DNA of 64,000 bases from Aeromicrobium flavum (GCF_007992115.1 NZ_BJZQ01000006.1:119632-183631); one strand, 5' to 3'; counted from the stretch's first letter, positions 38,780 to 48,386 are shown. Numbers and translations: made by a program. Notes: generated by a model not told the origin, from the letters alone.

Positions 38780-40219
38780 TCACACCAGGTACTGCGAGAG
38801 GCCGCGCTTGAGGAACCGGCCGTGCGTCTTCGATCCCAGGTACTCGTCGTCCCGGATCAGCACGCAGCCACGACTCAGGACGGTGTCGACCTTGCCGTCG
38901 ATCTCGAAGCCCTCCCACGCCGAGTGGTCCATGTTCATGTGATGCGTCTTCCCCTCGCCGAAGCCGATGGACGTGTGACCGTTCGGGTCGTAGACCACGA
39001 CGTCGCCGTCGGCGCCGGGCTGCAGGACGCCCTTCTGGCCGTGGAGCCCGAACATCCGTGCCGGGGTGGTCGAGGTCAGCTCCACCCAGCGTTCGAGCGT
39101 GATCTTCCCGGTGACGACGCCCTGGTACATCAGGTCCATCCGGTGCTCGATCGAGCCGATCCCGTTCGGGATCGCACGGAAGTCGCCCGCGCCCAGCTCC
39201 TTCTGGTCCTTCATGCAGAACGGGCAGTGATCGGTCGAGACCATCTGCAGGTCGTTGGTGCGCAGGGCCTGCCACATGGCGTCGAGGTGGCCCTCCTCCT
39301 TCGAGCGCAACGGCGTCGAGCAGACCCACTTGGCGCCCTCGAACGCGCCCCACTGGTCGCTCGTCGCCGCGAGCTGCTCCTCCAGGGAGAGGTAGAGGTA
39401 CTGGGGGCAGGTCTCGCCGAAGACGTTCTTGCCGCGGTCGCGGGCCCAGGCCAGCTGCTCGACGGCCTGCTTGGCGCTGACGTGCACGACGTACAGCGGA
39501 GCACCCGTGAGGTCGGCCAGCATGATCGCGCGGTGCGTGGCCTCTTCCTCCATCTGCCAGGCCCGGGCGATGCCGTGAAAGTACGGATCGGTCCTGCCCT
39601 GCTGGTGGAGCTGCTCGGCGAGCACGTCGATCGCCGGGCCGTTCTCGGCGTGCATCATCGTCAGCAGGCCGAGGTCGGCCGCCTTCTGCATGGCGCGCAG
39701 GATCTGGGCGTCGTCGCTGTAGAAGACACCCGGGTAGGCCATGAAGAGCTTGTAGCTGGTGATGCCCTCGTCGACGAGCGTCTCCATCGCCTTGAGGCTG
39801 AGCTCGTCGACGCCGCCGATGATCTGGTGGAAGCCGTAGTCGACCGCGCAGTTCCCGGCGGCCAGCTCGTGCCAGTGGGCCAGTCCGTCCTCGACCCGCT
39901 CGCCCGTGCGTTGCACCGCGAAGTCGATGATCGAGGTCGTCCCGCCCCACGCTGCGGCGATCGTGCCCGTCTCGAACGTGTCCGAGGCGTGGGTGCCGCC
40001 GAACGGCAGCTGCATGTGGGTGTGCGCGTCGATCCCACCCGGGATCACGTACTTGCCGGTCGCGTCGATGACCGTGTCGACCGAGCGCTCGAGGTCCGAG
40101 CCCCAGACGTCGGAGCCCGGCGACACGAGCGCGACGATCTTCTCGCCGTCGATCAGGACGTCGGCCGTGGCGGTGCCGGTGGAGTTGACGACGGTGCCGC
40201 CGCTGATGAGGGTCTTCAT
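38780..40219 (-). CDS. hydA: Dihydropyrimidinase / hydantoinase (operon A)
   Basis: 479 residues, cyclic amidohydrolase. Metal ligands: [10 protein letters not shown] (His 66, 68), the carboxylated lysine in EGITSYKLFMAYPG (Lys 157), HVSAKQ and [28 protein letters not shown] is typical of dihydropyrimidinases. It opens dihydrouracil or dihydrothymine to the N-carbamoyl-beta-amino acid, or hydantoins to N-carbamoyl amino acids. It lies 14 bases downstream of the ureidopropionase gene. Confidence 0.94.
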   Translation of the reverse strand: MKTLISGGTVVNSTGTATADVLIDGEKIVALVSPGSDVWGSDLERSVDTVIDATGKYVIPGGIDAHTHMQLPFGGTHASDTFETGTIAAAWGGTTSIIDFAVQRTGERVEDGLAHWHELAAGNCAVDYGFHQIIGGVDELSLKAMETLVDEGITSYKLFMAYPGVFYSDDAQILRAMQKAADLGLLTMMHAENGPAIDVLAEQLHQQGRTDPYFHGIARAWQMEEEATHRAIMLADLTGAPLYVVHVSAKQAVEQLAWARDRGKNVFGETCPQYLYLSLEEQLAATSDQWGAFEGAKWVCSTPLRSKEEGHLDAMWQALRTNDLQMVSTDHCPFCMKDQKELGAGDFRAIPNGIGSIEHRMDLMYQGVVTGKITLERWVELTSTTPARMFGLHGQKGVLQPGADGDVVVYDPNGHTSIGFGEGKTHHMNMDHSAWEGFEIDGKVDTVLSRGCVLIRDDEYLGSKTHGRFLKRGLSQYLV

Positions 40220-40232
40220 CGCTGCTCCTGGC

Positions 40233-41081
40233 TCAGGGCTTCGGGATGGACAGGTAGGTGTCGGGCCGGCGGTCGCGGTAGAACTGCCAGTCGTCGCGCA
40301 TTTGCCGGACGAGGTCGAGGTCGAGGTCGCGGACGAGCAACTCCTCGTCCGTCGCGGAGCCGAGCTCGCCCACGAAGTTGCCCCGCGGGTCGATCACCTG
40401 GCTGGTGCCGTAGAAGTTCACCGCCTCGTCGCCGTACTCGTTGTCCTCGAGGCCGACCCGGTTCGGCTGCAGCACGAAGTAGCCGTTGGCGACGGCCGCG
40501 GCGGGTCCTTCGACCTCCCACAACCGGTTCGACAGGCCGGGCTTGGTGGCGTTGGGGTTGAAGACGAGGTGCGCGCCGTTCAGGCCCAGCTCGCGCCAGC
40601 CCTCGGGGAAGTGGCGGTCGTAGCAGATGTACATCCCGACCTTGCCGATCGCGGTCTCGAACACCGGGTACCCGAGGTTGCCCGGACGGAAGTAGAACTT
40701 CTCCCAGAACTTCTCGACGTGGGGGATGTGGTTCTTGCGGTAGGTGCCGAGCACCGTGCCGTCCGCGTCGACCAGCACCGAGCTGTTGTAGTAGACGCCC
40801 GTCTGCGCCTCCTCGTAGATCGGCAGCACGGTGACGAGGCCGAGCTCCTTCGCCAACGCGGCGAAGCGCTGCACGATCGGGCCGTCGACCGGCTCGGCGT
40901 ACCGGTAGTACCTCTGGTCCTGCGTGATGCCGAAGTAGGGGCCGTAGAAGAGCTCCTGGAAGCACATCACCTGCGCGCCCTGCGCTGCGGCGTCGCGAGC
41001 GAACTGCTCGTGCTTGTCGAGCATCGACTGCTTGTCGCCGGTCCAGGTCGTCTGCGAGATCGCGGCACGGACGATCGTCAT
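40233..41081 (-). CDS. Beta-ureidopropionase-like carbon-nitrogen hydrolase (operon A)
   Basis: 282 residues from the ATG at 41081, selected because GGAGGAG lies just before it. The nitrilase triad is complete: Glu 43 (CFQELFYGPYF), Lys 116 (YRKNHIPH) and Cys 153 (ICYDRHFPEG). The extended KNHIP...FYFRPGNLGYPVF string is typical of N-carbamoyl-amino-acid and beta-ureidopropionase subfamilies. It should release NH3 and CO2 from N-carbamoyl-beta-alanine. It is the first gene of operon A. Confidence 0.92.
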   Translation of the reverse strand: MTIVRAAISQTTWTGDKQSMLDKHEQFARDAAAQGAQVMCFQELFYGPYFGITQDQRYYRYAEPVDGPIVQRFAALAKELGLVTVLPIYEEAQTGVYYNSSVLVDADGTVLGTYRKNHIPHVEKFWEKFYFRPGNLGYPVFETAIGKVGMYICYDRHFPEGWRELGLNGAHLVFNPNATKPGLSNRLWEVEGPAAAVANGYFVLQPNRVGLEDNEYGDEAVNFYGTSQVIDPRGNFVGELGSATDEELLVRDLDLDLVRQMRDDWQFYRDRRPDTYLSIPKP

Positions 41082-41214
41082 GTTGGGCTCCTCCCACGGA
41101 TGTCCCGTCATCGTGGAACCTCAACGTTTCGGAACGGTTTCCTGCCGTGGCGCGCCCGTTAAACCTCGGATTCCTCGGCGGTCCGCGATCCGCACCATCG
41201 ATCTCGTGGCGCAG

Positions 41215-41286
41215 GAAGCGCTGGCAGTGACGTTTGCGGGGTCGCTCACGGCGTGTCGGCCCCGCAAACGTCACTGCCAGCGCTTC
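41215..41286. repeat. Palindromic element, copy 1 (overlaps fgd stop)
   Basis: A perfect 27-bp inverted repeat (41215-41241, 41260-41286) around an 18-base loop. The arm reads GAAGCGCTGGCAGTGACGTT then TGCGGGG. A related element with compensating changes lies inside fbiC at 57335-57407. The right arm overlaps the TGA of fgd, so the transcript of operon B ends in a strong hairpin. Confidence 0.85.
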
Positions 41287-42280
41287 ATCCGCGCAACGCG
41301 GGCGCCACCTCGGCGCCAAAGGCCTGCAGGAAGGCTCGCTGGTCGTGGCCGGGCGCGTGGAACACCAGGTGGTCGAAACCCAGGTCGAGGTACGGCTGGA
41401 CCTGTTCGGCCACTTCCTCGGGTGTCGTCGCGACGATCCAGCGCTTCGCGACGTCTTCGATCGGCAAGGCGTCGGCCAGCCGAGACATCTCGACCGGGTC
41501 GTCGACCCCGTGCTTCTGCTCGGGCGTCAGCGACAGCGGCGCCCAGAAGCGCGTGTTCTCGAGTGCCTCCTCGCGAGTCGGCGCATAGGACAGCTTGATC
41601 TCGATCATGCGGTCGACCGAAGCGGGATCCTTGCCCGCAGCCGCGGCGCCATCGGCGACCGCCGGAAGCAGCTTGTCGGAATACAGCTCCATCCCCTTGC
41701 CCGAGGTGCAGATGAAGCCGTCGCCCGCGCGCCCGGCGTACTTCGCCACGACCGGGCCACCAGCGGCGACATAGACGGGGATCGGCTCGTCAGGTCGGTC
41801 GTACACCGTCGCGTTGAGCGTGGAGTAGTACTCACCCTCGAAGGTCACGCGATCCTCGGTCCACAGCCGCCGGATGAGGGCGACGGACTCGCGCAGGCGG
41901 GCGAACCGCTCCTTGAACGCCGGCCACTGCAGTGTCGGATCGACGACGACCTCGTTGAGCGCCTCACCGGAGCCGACGCCCAGTGCGATGCGTCCGGGGC
42001 ACAGCGCCCCGAGCGTGCCGAACGCCTGCGCGATCACGGCGGGGTTGTAGCGGTAGGCCGGCGTCAGGACGCTGGTGCCGAGCAGGACGTGTTCGGTTCG
42101 CTCTGCCGCCGCGGCGATCCACGCCGGCGCGAAGGGCGCATGGCCGCCCTCGTGCCGCCATGGCTGGAAGTGGTCGCTGATCCAGACCGAGTCCAACCCG
42201 GCCTGCTCGGCCCCGACGGCGAAGTCGATGAGATCGCGCGGGCCGAACTGCTCGGCAGACGCCTTGTAACCGAGCCTCAT
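41285..42280 (-). CDS. fgd: F420-dependent glucose-6-phosphate dehydrogenase
   Basis: 331 residues, strikingly like mycobacterial Fgd1 throughout: [77 protein letters not shown] and [10 protein letters not shown]. The catalytic residues of Fgd1 (His40, Trp44, Glu109) correspond to His37, Trp41 and Glu106. It oxidises glucose-6-phosphate and makes F420H2. The ATG overlaps the stop of dihydropyrimidinase 2 (ATGA), so F420H2 production is built into a pyrimidine-type catabolic operon. Confidence 0.93.
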   Translation of the reverse strand: MRLGYKASAEQFGPRDLIDFAVGAEQAGLDSVWISDHFQPWRHEGGHAPFAPAWIAAAAERTEHVLLGTSVLTPAYRYNPAVIAQAFGTLGALCPGRIALGVGSGEALNEVVVDPTLQWPAFKERFARLRESVALIRRLWTEDRVTFEGEYYSTLNATVYDRPDEPIPVYVAAGGPVVAKYAGRAGDGFICTSGKGMELYSDKLLPAVADGAAAAGKDPASVDRMIEIKLSYAPTREEALENTRFWAPLSLTPEQKHGVDDPVEMSRLADALPIEDVAKRWIVATTPEEVAEQVQPYLDLGFDHLVFHAPGHDQRAFLQAFGAEVAPALRG

Positions 42281-43671
42281 GCCGCCGTGCTGCGGGCCAG
42301 GAAGCGGCCGTCGCCCTTGGTGCCGAGGTAGCGGCCGCCATCGACGATCTTCCTGCCGTGCAGGAACGTCGTCTCGACGCTGCCGGGCAGGCTCTGCCCC
42401 TCGAACGCCGAGTAGTCGTTGGCCATGTGGTGCGTGGCTGCCGAGATCGTGTGGGGCGTGTGCGGGTCGAAGATGACGATGTCCGCGTCCGCCCCGGCGG
42501 TGATGACGCCCTTGCGCGGGTGCAGCCCGAAGGTGCGGGCGACCTCGGTCGAGCACACCTCCACCCAGCGGTTCAGCGACAGGTGTCCGTCCACCACGCC
42601 CTGGTAGATCTGCTCGACGCGGTGCTCGACGCCGGGGATCCCGTTGGGGATGTTGCGGAAGTCGTCGCGGCCGAGCTCCTTCTGGTCCCAGCAGAACGGG
42701 CAGTGGTCGGTGGCGACGGTCGCCAGGCCGCGGTTGCCCAGCGCCTTCCACAGGGGATTCTGATTGCGCTTGTCGCGGATGGGCGGAGAGCAGACGTACT
42801 TGCTGCCGCCGAAGTCAGGCTCGCGCAGGTGGTCCAGGTCCAGGAAGAGGTACTGGGGGCAGGTCTCGGCGGAGATCTGCACACCCCGCTCGCGGGCGCG
42901 CAGCACCTCCTCGAGGGCGGGCTCAGAGGACAGGTGGACGATGTAGACCGGCGACCCGGCCACCTCCGCCAGTCGTCCGCAGCGGTGGACCGCCTCGGCC
43001 TCCATCGCCTCGGGCCGGGTCAGCGAGTGCCACACCGGATCGGTGTCGCCACGCAGGACGGCCTCCTCCCGCATCACGTCGATGACGATGCCGTTCTCGG
43101 CGTGCATCATCGGCAGCGCGCCGAGGTTGCCCAGGTGGCGGTAGGCGCGGAAGAGCTGGTCGTCGGTCGAGTACCAGTCACCCGGGTACGCGGTGAACAT
43201 CTTGAAGCTCGTGATGCCCTCGCCGACCAGCTGTGTCATCTCCTTGAGACGCGTCTCGTCGATGCCCCGTGTGTTGACGTGGAACCCGTAGTCGACGGCG
43301 CACTGGCCCTCGGCCTTCGCGTGGTACCGGTCGACCGCCTCGACGAGGCTGTTCGCGCCGGGCACGGGTGCGGCAAAGTCCAGGATCGTCGTCGTCCCGC
43401 CGAAGGCCGCGGCGATCGTGCCGGTCTCGAACGTGTCCGACGCGGTGCTGTTGAACGCCTCGGCCTGCATGTGGGTATGAGCGTCGATACCACCGGGGAT
43501 GACGTACTTCCCGGTGGCATCGACGAGGTCGGCGCCCTGCGCGAATGCCTCGACGAAGGACGACTCCGGATCGGCGACGGCGACGATCCGCTCGCCCTCG
43601 ATCAGGACGCTCGCCCGGATCGAGTCACCGGCGTTGACGACCAGGCCTCCGTGGATGACGGTCCGACCCAT
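42277..43671 (-). CDS. Dihydropyrimidinase / hydantoinase (operon B)
   Basis: 464 residues, paralogue of the operon A enzyme. His 65 and 67 ([10 protein letters not shown]), carboxylated Lys 157 ([13 protein letters not shown]), [11 protein letters not shown] and VATDHCPFC give the binuclear metal site. The substrate loops ([19 protein letters not shown]) differ from the first copy, which suggests a different ring compound or product stereochemistry. It lies three bases after the carboxymuconolactone-decarboxylase-like gene. Confidence 0.93.
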   Translation of the reverse strand: MGRTVIHGGLVVNAGDSIRASVLIEGERIVAVADPESSFVEAFAQGADLVDATGKYVIPGGIDAHTHMQAEAFNSTASDTFETGTIAAAFGGTTTILDFAAPVPGANSLVEAVDRYHAKAEGQCAVDYGFHVNTRGIDETRLKEMTQLVGEGITSFKMFTAYPGDWYSTDDQLFRAYRHLGNLGALPMMHAENGIVIDVMREEAVLRGDTDPVWHSLTRPEAMEAEAVHRCGRLAEVAGSPVYIVHLSSEPALEEVLRARERGVQISAETCPQYLFLDLDHLREPDFGGSKYVCSPPIRDKRNQNPLWKALGNRGLATVATDHCPFCWDQKELGRDDFRNIPNGIPGVEHRVEQIYQGVVDGHLSLNRWVEVCSTEVARTFGLHPRKGVITAGADADIVIFDPHTPHTISAATHHMANDYSAFEGQSLPGSVETTFLHGRKIVDGGRYLGTKGDGRFLARSTAA

Positions 43672-43674
43672 GAC

Positions 43675-44100
43675 CTACTCCTGCTCGCCCGTGGCGTCGA
43701 GGTCCTTGAACACGGCGTCGGCGACACCGGCCGCGGTGAGGACCGTCGGGAATCCCATGTAGGGCAGCAGGTGCAGGAAGACCTCGAGGATCTCGGCACG
43801 AGTGAAGCCTTGTTCCAGAGCCATCCGGATGTGACCCTCGAGCTGGATCGTCCGGCCCTGCGTCGCGAGTGACGTGAGGGTGATGATGCGCCGGGTCCGC
43901 TTGTCGAGCCCGTCACCGGCCCACACGTCACCGAAGCAGTACTCGCCGAGCAACCGGTCGATCTTCGGTCCGACGACCGGGTCGACGTCGCGCCACGCCG
44001 CCATGCCGTCCGGGTCGTTGTTCATTGACGCGAGCACCGCCTTGCCGCGCGCGTAGCGGTCGCTGTACTCGACGGTGTCGGTCGTCTCGGTCGTGGTCAT
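43675..44100 (-). CDS. Carboxymuconolactone decarboxylase/AhpD-family protein
   Basis: 141 residues from the ATG at 44100 (overlapping the aminotransferase stop). RTRRIITLTSLATQGRTIQLEGHIRMALEQGFTRAEILEV is the CMD helix core. The CxxC of AhpD peroxidases is absent, with only Cys in GEYCFGD, so a gamma-CMD-like or structural role is more likely than peroxidase activity. Its part in operon B is unknown. Confidence 0.85.
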   Translation of the reverse strand: MTTTETTDTVEYSDRYARGKAVLASMNNDPDGMAAWRDVDPVVGPKIDRLLGEYCFGDVWAGDGLDKRTRRIITLTSLATQGRTIQLEGHIRMALEQGFTRAEILEVFLHLLPYMGFPTVLTAAGVADAVFKDLDATGEQE

Positions 44101-45503
44101 CGGAGTGCCTCCAGTGCGGGTGGGAAGGTGTGGGTGGCGTGCGGGGGCGGTGGGGCGCCGGCGGCGGACGTGTAGCGGTCCGCCACCTCGAGGGCGGCGT
44201 CGAGGCCCTCGATGGCGGCATCGATCTCGGTCGTGGTGATGCACAGCGGGGGGCACGCCATGAGCCACGGACCGCGCAGCCCGGCAAGCAGGCCGTTCGC
44301 CTTGAGCGCCGCCCCGAGCTCGCCCTGGCCGGCGCTGTTCGGGCCCGTGAGGGTGAACAGCTCGACCTTGGTGTCGCGGTCGTGCACCAGCTCGAGCGTG
44401 TTGAACAGGCCGACGCCGCGGACGTCGCCGATGGACGGGTGCCGCTCCGCCAGCTCGTGCAGGCCCTGCCGCAGGTAGTGGCCCATCTTCTCGGAGTTCT
44501 CGATCAGCCCGTCGGACTCGTAGATCGCCAGCGTCGCCCGGGCGGCGGCCAGGCCGACGGGGTGCGACTGGTAGGTCAGGCCCGCGTTGATCTCGATGTC
44601 CTGCAGCGCGTCGCCGATGGCCTCACTGAAGACCGCGGCACCGAGGGGAACATAGCTGCTGGTCAGGCCCTTGGCCATCGTCATGATGTCGGGGCTGACG
44701 CCCTCGTGGTCGGACGCGAACCAGCGCCCGGTGCGCCCCACTCCCGACATCACCTCGTCGCAGATCAGCAGGATGCCGTAGCGGTCGCACAGGGCTCTCA
44801 GCCCTCGGAGCCAACCCTGCGGAGGCACGATCACGCCGTTCGAACCGGTCACCGGCTCGACGAAGACGGCCGCGATCGTGTGTGGACCCTCGAGCCGAAT
44901 GATCTCCTCGGTGTCGGCCAGGACCGAGCGGCAGAACTCCTCCTCGGTCGCGGTGCCGAGGGCGCGGTAGTGGTACGGATCGGGGATCCGCACGATGTCG
45001 CCCACGCCGGGCTCGACGGCCCAGCGGCGCGGATCGCCGCCCATCGGCAGGACTCCCTGGGTGGCGCCGTGGTAGCCGCGGCGGCGGACCAGGATCTTGC
45101 GCCGGCCCGTGACGAGGCGTGCGGTGCGGATCGCGGCCTCGTTGGCGTCGGCTCCCGCCAGGGTGAAGAAGCTCTTCTTCAGGCCCGGTGGCGTGATCTG
45201 GGCGACCTTCTCGCCCACCTCGGCGCGCACCTCGGTCGTCCAGAACGGCGAGGCGAACTCGATCTTCGCCAGCTGCGCTGCCACGGCGTCCGCGACCCGG
45301 GTGTCCCCGTGGCCGATGTTGACCGAGACCGCGACCGAGTTGAAGTCGATGTACCGCGTGCCGTCGGCGGCGTAGACGTGGACGCCCTTCGCGTGGTCAA
45401 CCACGAGCGGGGTGATGTTCTGGTGGCCCCACTCGAAGAGGGTGAACTCCTTCGTCCGGTCGACGATCGAGGCGATCTGCTCGGGTGTGTGGGTGGCGGT
45501 CAC
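44097..45503 (-). CDS. Class III omega-aminotransferase (operon B)
   Basis: 468 residues from a GTG overlapping the hydrolase stop (GTGA). LAGADANEAAIRTARL, GYHGATQGVLPMGGD, LLICDEVMSGVGRTGRWF and TMAKGLTSSYVPLG with the PLP lysine define the class III family. It is only moderately like the operon A enzyme, so the two may take different beta-amino acids. Product semialdehyde could be passed to MmsA of operon A. Confidence 0.88.
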   Translation of the reverse strand: MTATHTPEQIASIVDRTKEFTLFEWGHQNITPLVVDHAKGVHVYAADGTRYIDFNSVAVSVNIGHGDTRVADAVAAQLAKIEFASPFWTTEVRAEVGEKVAQITPPGLKKSFFTLAGADANEAAIRTARLVTGRRKILVRRRGYHGATQGVLPMGGDPRRWAVEPGVGDIVRIPDPYHYRALGTATEEEFCRSVLADTEEIIRLEGPHTIAAVFVEPVTGSNGVIVPPQGWLRGLRALCDRYGILLICDEVMSGVGRTGRWFASDHEGVSPDIMTMAKGLTSSYVPLGAAVFSEAIGDALQDIEINAGLTYQSHPVGLAAARATLAIYESDGLIENSEKMGHYLRQGLHELAERHPSIGDVRGVGLFNTLELVHDRDTKVELFTLTGPNSAGQGELGAALKANGLLAGLRGPWLMACPPLCITTTEIDAAIEGLDAALEVADRYTSAAGAPPPPHATHTFPPALEALR

Positions 45504-46336
45504 GGGGCGACCAGCTCGTCGTAGGTGTCGGGGCGGCGATCGCGCCAGAACGTGTTGGGCATCGTGCGCGCGTCCAGCGGCGACAGATCGATGTCGTGGA
45601 TGAGGATCTCCTCGGTACGACCCGCCTGCGCCACGATCGTCCCGTTCGGATCGGCGAAGTAGGAGGTGCCGTAGAAGTCGTTCGGTCCCAGCTCCTCCAG
45701 GCCGACGCGGTTGATCGTGCCGACCCAGTAGCCGTTCGCCTTGGCGTGGCCGCGCTGCTCCAGCGACCACCACTCCTCGGACTCCCCCGACGTCGCCGAC
45801 GGGATGAAGACGATCTCGGCGCCGTTGATGCCCAAGGCTCGTGCGCCCTCAGGGAAGTGACGGTCGTAGCAGATGTAGACGCCCACGCGGCCGAACGCGG
45901 TGTCGAAGACGGGGTACCCCAGGTTGCCCGGCTTGAAGTAGTACTTCTCGTAAAAGTAGTTTCCGTGCGGAATGTGGTTCTTGCGGTACTTGCCGAGGTA
46001 GCTGCCGTCGGCATCGATCACGGCGGCGGTGTTGTAGAAGAAGTTGTCGGCCTGCTCGTACAGCGGCACGACCAGCACGACGCCCAGGCGCTGGGCCGTC
46101 TCCATCATCAGCTGGGTCGTGGGACCGTTCGGCACGGGCTCGGCCAGCTGGAACCACTCAGGGTCCTCGACCTGGCAGAAGTAGGGACCGGTCGACAGCT
46201 CCTGCAGGCAGACGATCTGTGCTCCCTGCTCGGCGGCCTGTTCGATCAGGGCGACGTTGTGCTTGTTCTGGGCCTCGAGCGGGCTGACGCCCACGGTCTG
46301 GATGAGGGCGGTGCGGACGGTGCGAGCGGCGGTCAT
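45500..46336 (-). CDS. Beta-ureidopropionase-like carbon-nitrogen hydrolase (operon B)
   Basis: 278 residues with the nitrilase triad Glu 46 (CLQELSTGPYF), Lys 119 (YRKNHIPHG) and Cys 156 (ICYDRHFPEG). YEKYYFKPGNLGYPVFDTA parallels the operon A enzyme. Expected to cleave an N-carbamoyl-beta-amino acid. Follows the binding-protein gene after a hairpin. Confidence 0.92.
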   Translation of the reverse strand: MTAARTVRTALIQTVGVSPLEAQNKHNVALIEQAAEQGAQIVCLQELSTGPYFCQVEDPEWFQLAEPVPNGPTTQLMMETAQRLGVVLVVPLYEQADNFFYNTAAVIDADGSYLGKYRKNHIPHGNYFYEKYYFKPGNLGYPVFDTAFGRVGVYICYDRHFPEGARALGINGAEIVFIPSATSGESEEWWSLEQRGHAKANGYWVGTINRVGLEELGPNDFYGTSYFADPNGTIVAQAGRTEEILIHDIDLSPLDARTMPNTFWRDRRPDTYDELVAP

Positions 46337-46377
46337 CGGGGTTCCTCGTTCTTCCGGTGGTGGGGAGGTGGGTTGCC

Positions 46378-46409
46378 GGCCGGTCCGTGAAGGGCTCCAC
46401 GGACCGGCC
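46378..46409 (-). terminator. Hairpin after the operon B binding-protein gene
   Basis: A perfect 12-bp stem (46378-46389, 46398-46409), 7 bases past the stop at 46417 and before the hydrolase gene. Counterpart of the hairpin at 34033-34078. Confidence 0.6.
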
Positions 46410-46416
46410 CGGCGGG

Positions 46417-47547
46417 TCAGTCCTTGAAGTAGGTGTAGGGATCGATCTCCTTGGGCTTGAAGTCGGCGCCGGTGAGGTCGAAGCCCTCGGCCTCGAGTTC
46501 TTTGGCGACCTCGTCGCGGAACGACATGTCGACCGCCGCGTCGTGGTCCACCGGCTTCTTGATGACCTCGTTCTCGTAGAGGATCGACTCGTTCTGCTTC
46601 CAGATCTCGTCCGTGACGGCGAAGAGGCCGGCGGTGGACGGCCAGATCATCTTGTTGATCTCGTTGACCTGCCAGTCCTGGAACTTCTCGGGCAGCGCGG
46701 TGCCGATCTCCAGCGTCGTCTTGACGCCGAGGTCCGGGTCCTCACGGACGTCCATCCAGCCCTTCATCGAGGCCTTCAGGAAGCCCTTGATGAGCTCGGG
46801 GTTCTTCTCGATGTACTCGCGCTTGGCGACGAGGTTCTGCTCGAGGGTCGCGGTGCCGGCCTTGTTGTAGTCGTAGAAGGCCAACTCACGACCGTCTGCG
46901 CCCGAGATCGCCTGGGCCCACTCGTTGTAGACCATCGCATCGGCCAGGTCGACGCCCTCCTTGACGAAGTTCGTCATGTCGAAGGACTGGTTGCTGACCT
47001 CGACATCGTCGAGCGAGAGCCCGTTCTTGCCCAGGGTCGCAGCAAAGGTGGCGTTCCAGCCGCCCCAGAGGCTGACCTTCTTGCCCTTCCAGTTCTTCGG
47101 GTCCGCCAGCTCGGGCTTGTCGGCGAAGTAGACCAAGATGTTGGCCGCGCGCTCGAACGCCGGAGCGATCGTCACGAGGTCGGCGCCCTGTTCGCGCGCC
47201 GCCAGCTGCGCGCCGTAGCTGTTCATCGCGATGTCGACCGTGCCCGCCTCGAGGATCTGCATCGTGTTGACGTCGGGACCACCGGGGGTGATCTCGATGT
47301 CGATGCCCTCCTCCTCGAAGTAGCCCTTCTTGTCCGCGACGTACCAGCCGGCGTACTCGGCCTGGTCGACCCAGCTGAGGTTGAGCCTCACCTTGGTCAG
47401 GGGCTTGCCGTCAGCACCGACCGACTCGTCGGAGCTGCCGCACGCGGACAGGAACAAGGACGCCGCCAGCGTGGCGACCAGCGCGCCCGTGACTCGGCGC
47501 GCACGTCCCCGGCCGCGAGCGGCCGTGGACTTCTTTGCGATCAACAT
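46417..47547 (-). CDS. ABC importer substrate-binding lipoprotein (operon B; NMT1/ThiY-like)
   Basis: 376 residues from the ATG at 47547, which has GAAGGAG before it. The lipobox is LSAC with Cys at 36 after a long basic leader. VRLNLSWVDQAEYAGWYVAD, EEEGIDIEITPGGPDVNTMQ and VNEINKMIWPSTAGL match the operon A protein and the NMT1/THI5-like family. The ligand pocket cannot be read from sequence; a pyrimidine-like ring is inferred from the neighbours. Confidence 0.88.
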   Translation of the reverse strand: MLIAKKSTAARGRGRARRVTGALVATLAASLFLSACGSSDESVGADGKPLTKVRLNLSWVDQAEYAGWYVADKKGYFEEEGIDIEITPGGPDVNTMQILEAGTVDIAMNSYGAQLAAREQGADLVTIAPAFERAANILVYFADKPELADPKNWKGKKVSLWGGWNATFAATLGKNGLSLDDVEVSNQSFDMTNFVKEGVDLADAMVYNEWAQAISGADGRELAFYDYNKAGTATLEQNLVAKREYIEKNPELIKGFLKASMKGWMDVREDPDLGVKTTLEIGTALPEKFQDWQVNEINKMIWPSTAGLFAVTDEIWKQNESILYENEVIKKPVDHDAAVDMSFRDEVAKELEAEGFDLTGADFKPKEIDPYTYFKD

Positions 47548-47606
47548 GTGGTGCTCCTTCGTGGGTGGAGAGGGTGTTCGGCTTCCCCGAGTCATGGGTG
47601 AGGTGG

Positions 47607-48386
47607 TCACAGGAGGACGGGACTGTCCCCCCTGCGCCGGAGGGCAGCGCGCTCCAGCAGGTCGCCGACCACGAAGGCCAGGACGCCGAGGAGACAGGCG
47701 AAGACGATGGCGGCCCACAGGTCGAGCGTGTGCAGCTGTCCGGCCTGGAGGCGGATGAAGGCGCCGAGAGTGTGGGTCGAACCGCCGAAGTACTCCGCGA
47801 CGATCGCCGAGATGACGGCGAGGGGAAGCGCCGTCCGCAGCCCGGTGACGATGTACGGCAACGCCATCGGGACACGGACCAGCGAGAACTTCTGCCAGCC
47901 GTCGGCGCCCGCGACGTGCATGAGGTCGTCGAGGTCGGAGCGCATCGTCAGGCCGGTCAGCACGTAGCCGAACAACAGGGGGACGAGGGTGATCGCGATG
48001 ATGACGATGACCGCCGTCGACGTCGTTCCGAGGAAGACCGTGACGACCGGGTAGAGCACGATCGTGGGAAGGGCACGCCCCGCGCCCGCCAGGCCCGCCC
48101 CCAGTGACGAGAGGGTCTCGTTGCCGTGGATCAGCATCGCGAGGAACAGCGAGACGCAGACGGCGGCGACCAGGCCGACCATCGCCTCCTTGCCAGTGAA
48201 CATCACGTACTCCATCAAGGTGCCGCGGGTCCGCCAGGCCTGGATCAGGATGTCCGACGGCGCGGGCAGGATCAGCTCCTTGATGTTGCGGACCTTGATC
48301 ACCAGCTCCCACAGGCCGAACAGCATCACCAGCGCGACCACGGGGCTGACGACCGCGATCAAACGGTCCTTCGCGGCGGGTGACAT
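47607..48386 (-). CDS. ABC importer permease 2 (operon B)
   Basis: 259 residues from the ATG at 48386, which shares one base with the ATPase stop (TGATG). Six hydrophobic segments and the EAA loop LDDLMHVAGADGWQKFSLVR. SsuC-like, with LPLAVISAIVAEYFGG as in the operon A permease 2. Confidence 0.87.
   Translation of the reverse strand: MSPAAKDRLIAVVSPVVALVMLFGLWELVIKVRNIKELILPAPSDILIQAWRTRGTLMEYVMFTGKEAMVGLVAAVCVSLFLAMLIHGNETLSSLGAGLAGAGRALPTIVLYPVVTVFLGTTSTAVIVIIAITLVPLLFGYVLTGLTMRSDLDDLMHVAGADGWQKFSLVRVPMALPYIVTGLRTALPLAVISAIVAEYFGGSTHTLGAFIRLQAGQLHTLDLWAAIVFACLLGVLAFVVGDLLERAALRRRGDSPVLL

Noticed and set aside
43675..44100. AhpD-type peroxidase identity for the CMD-family protein
   Set aside because: The CxxC redox pair needed for AhpD activity is not present.
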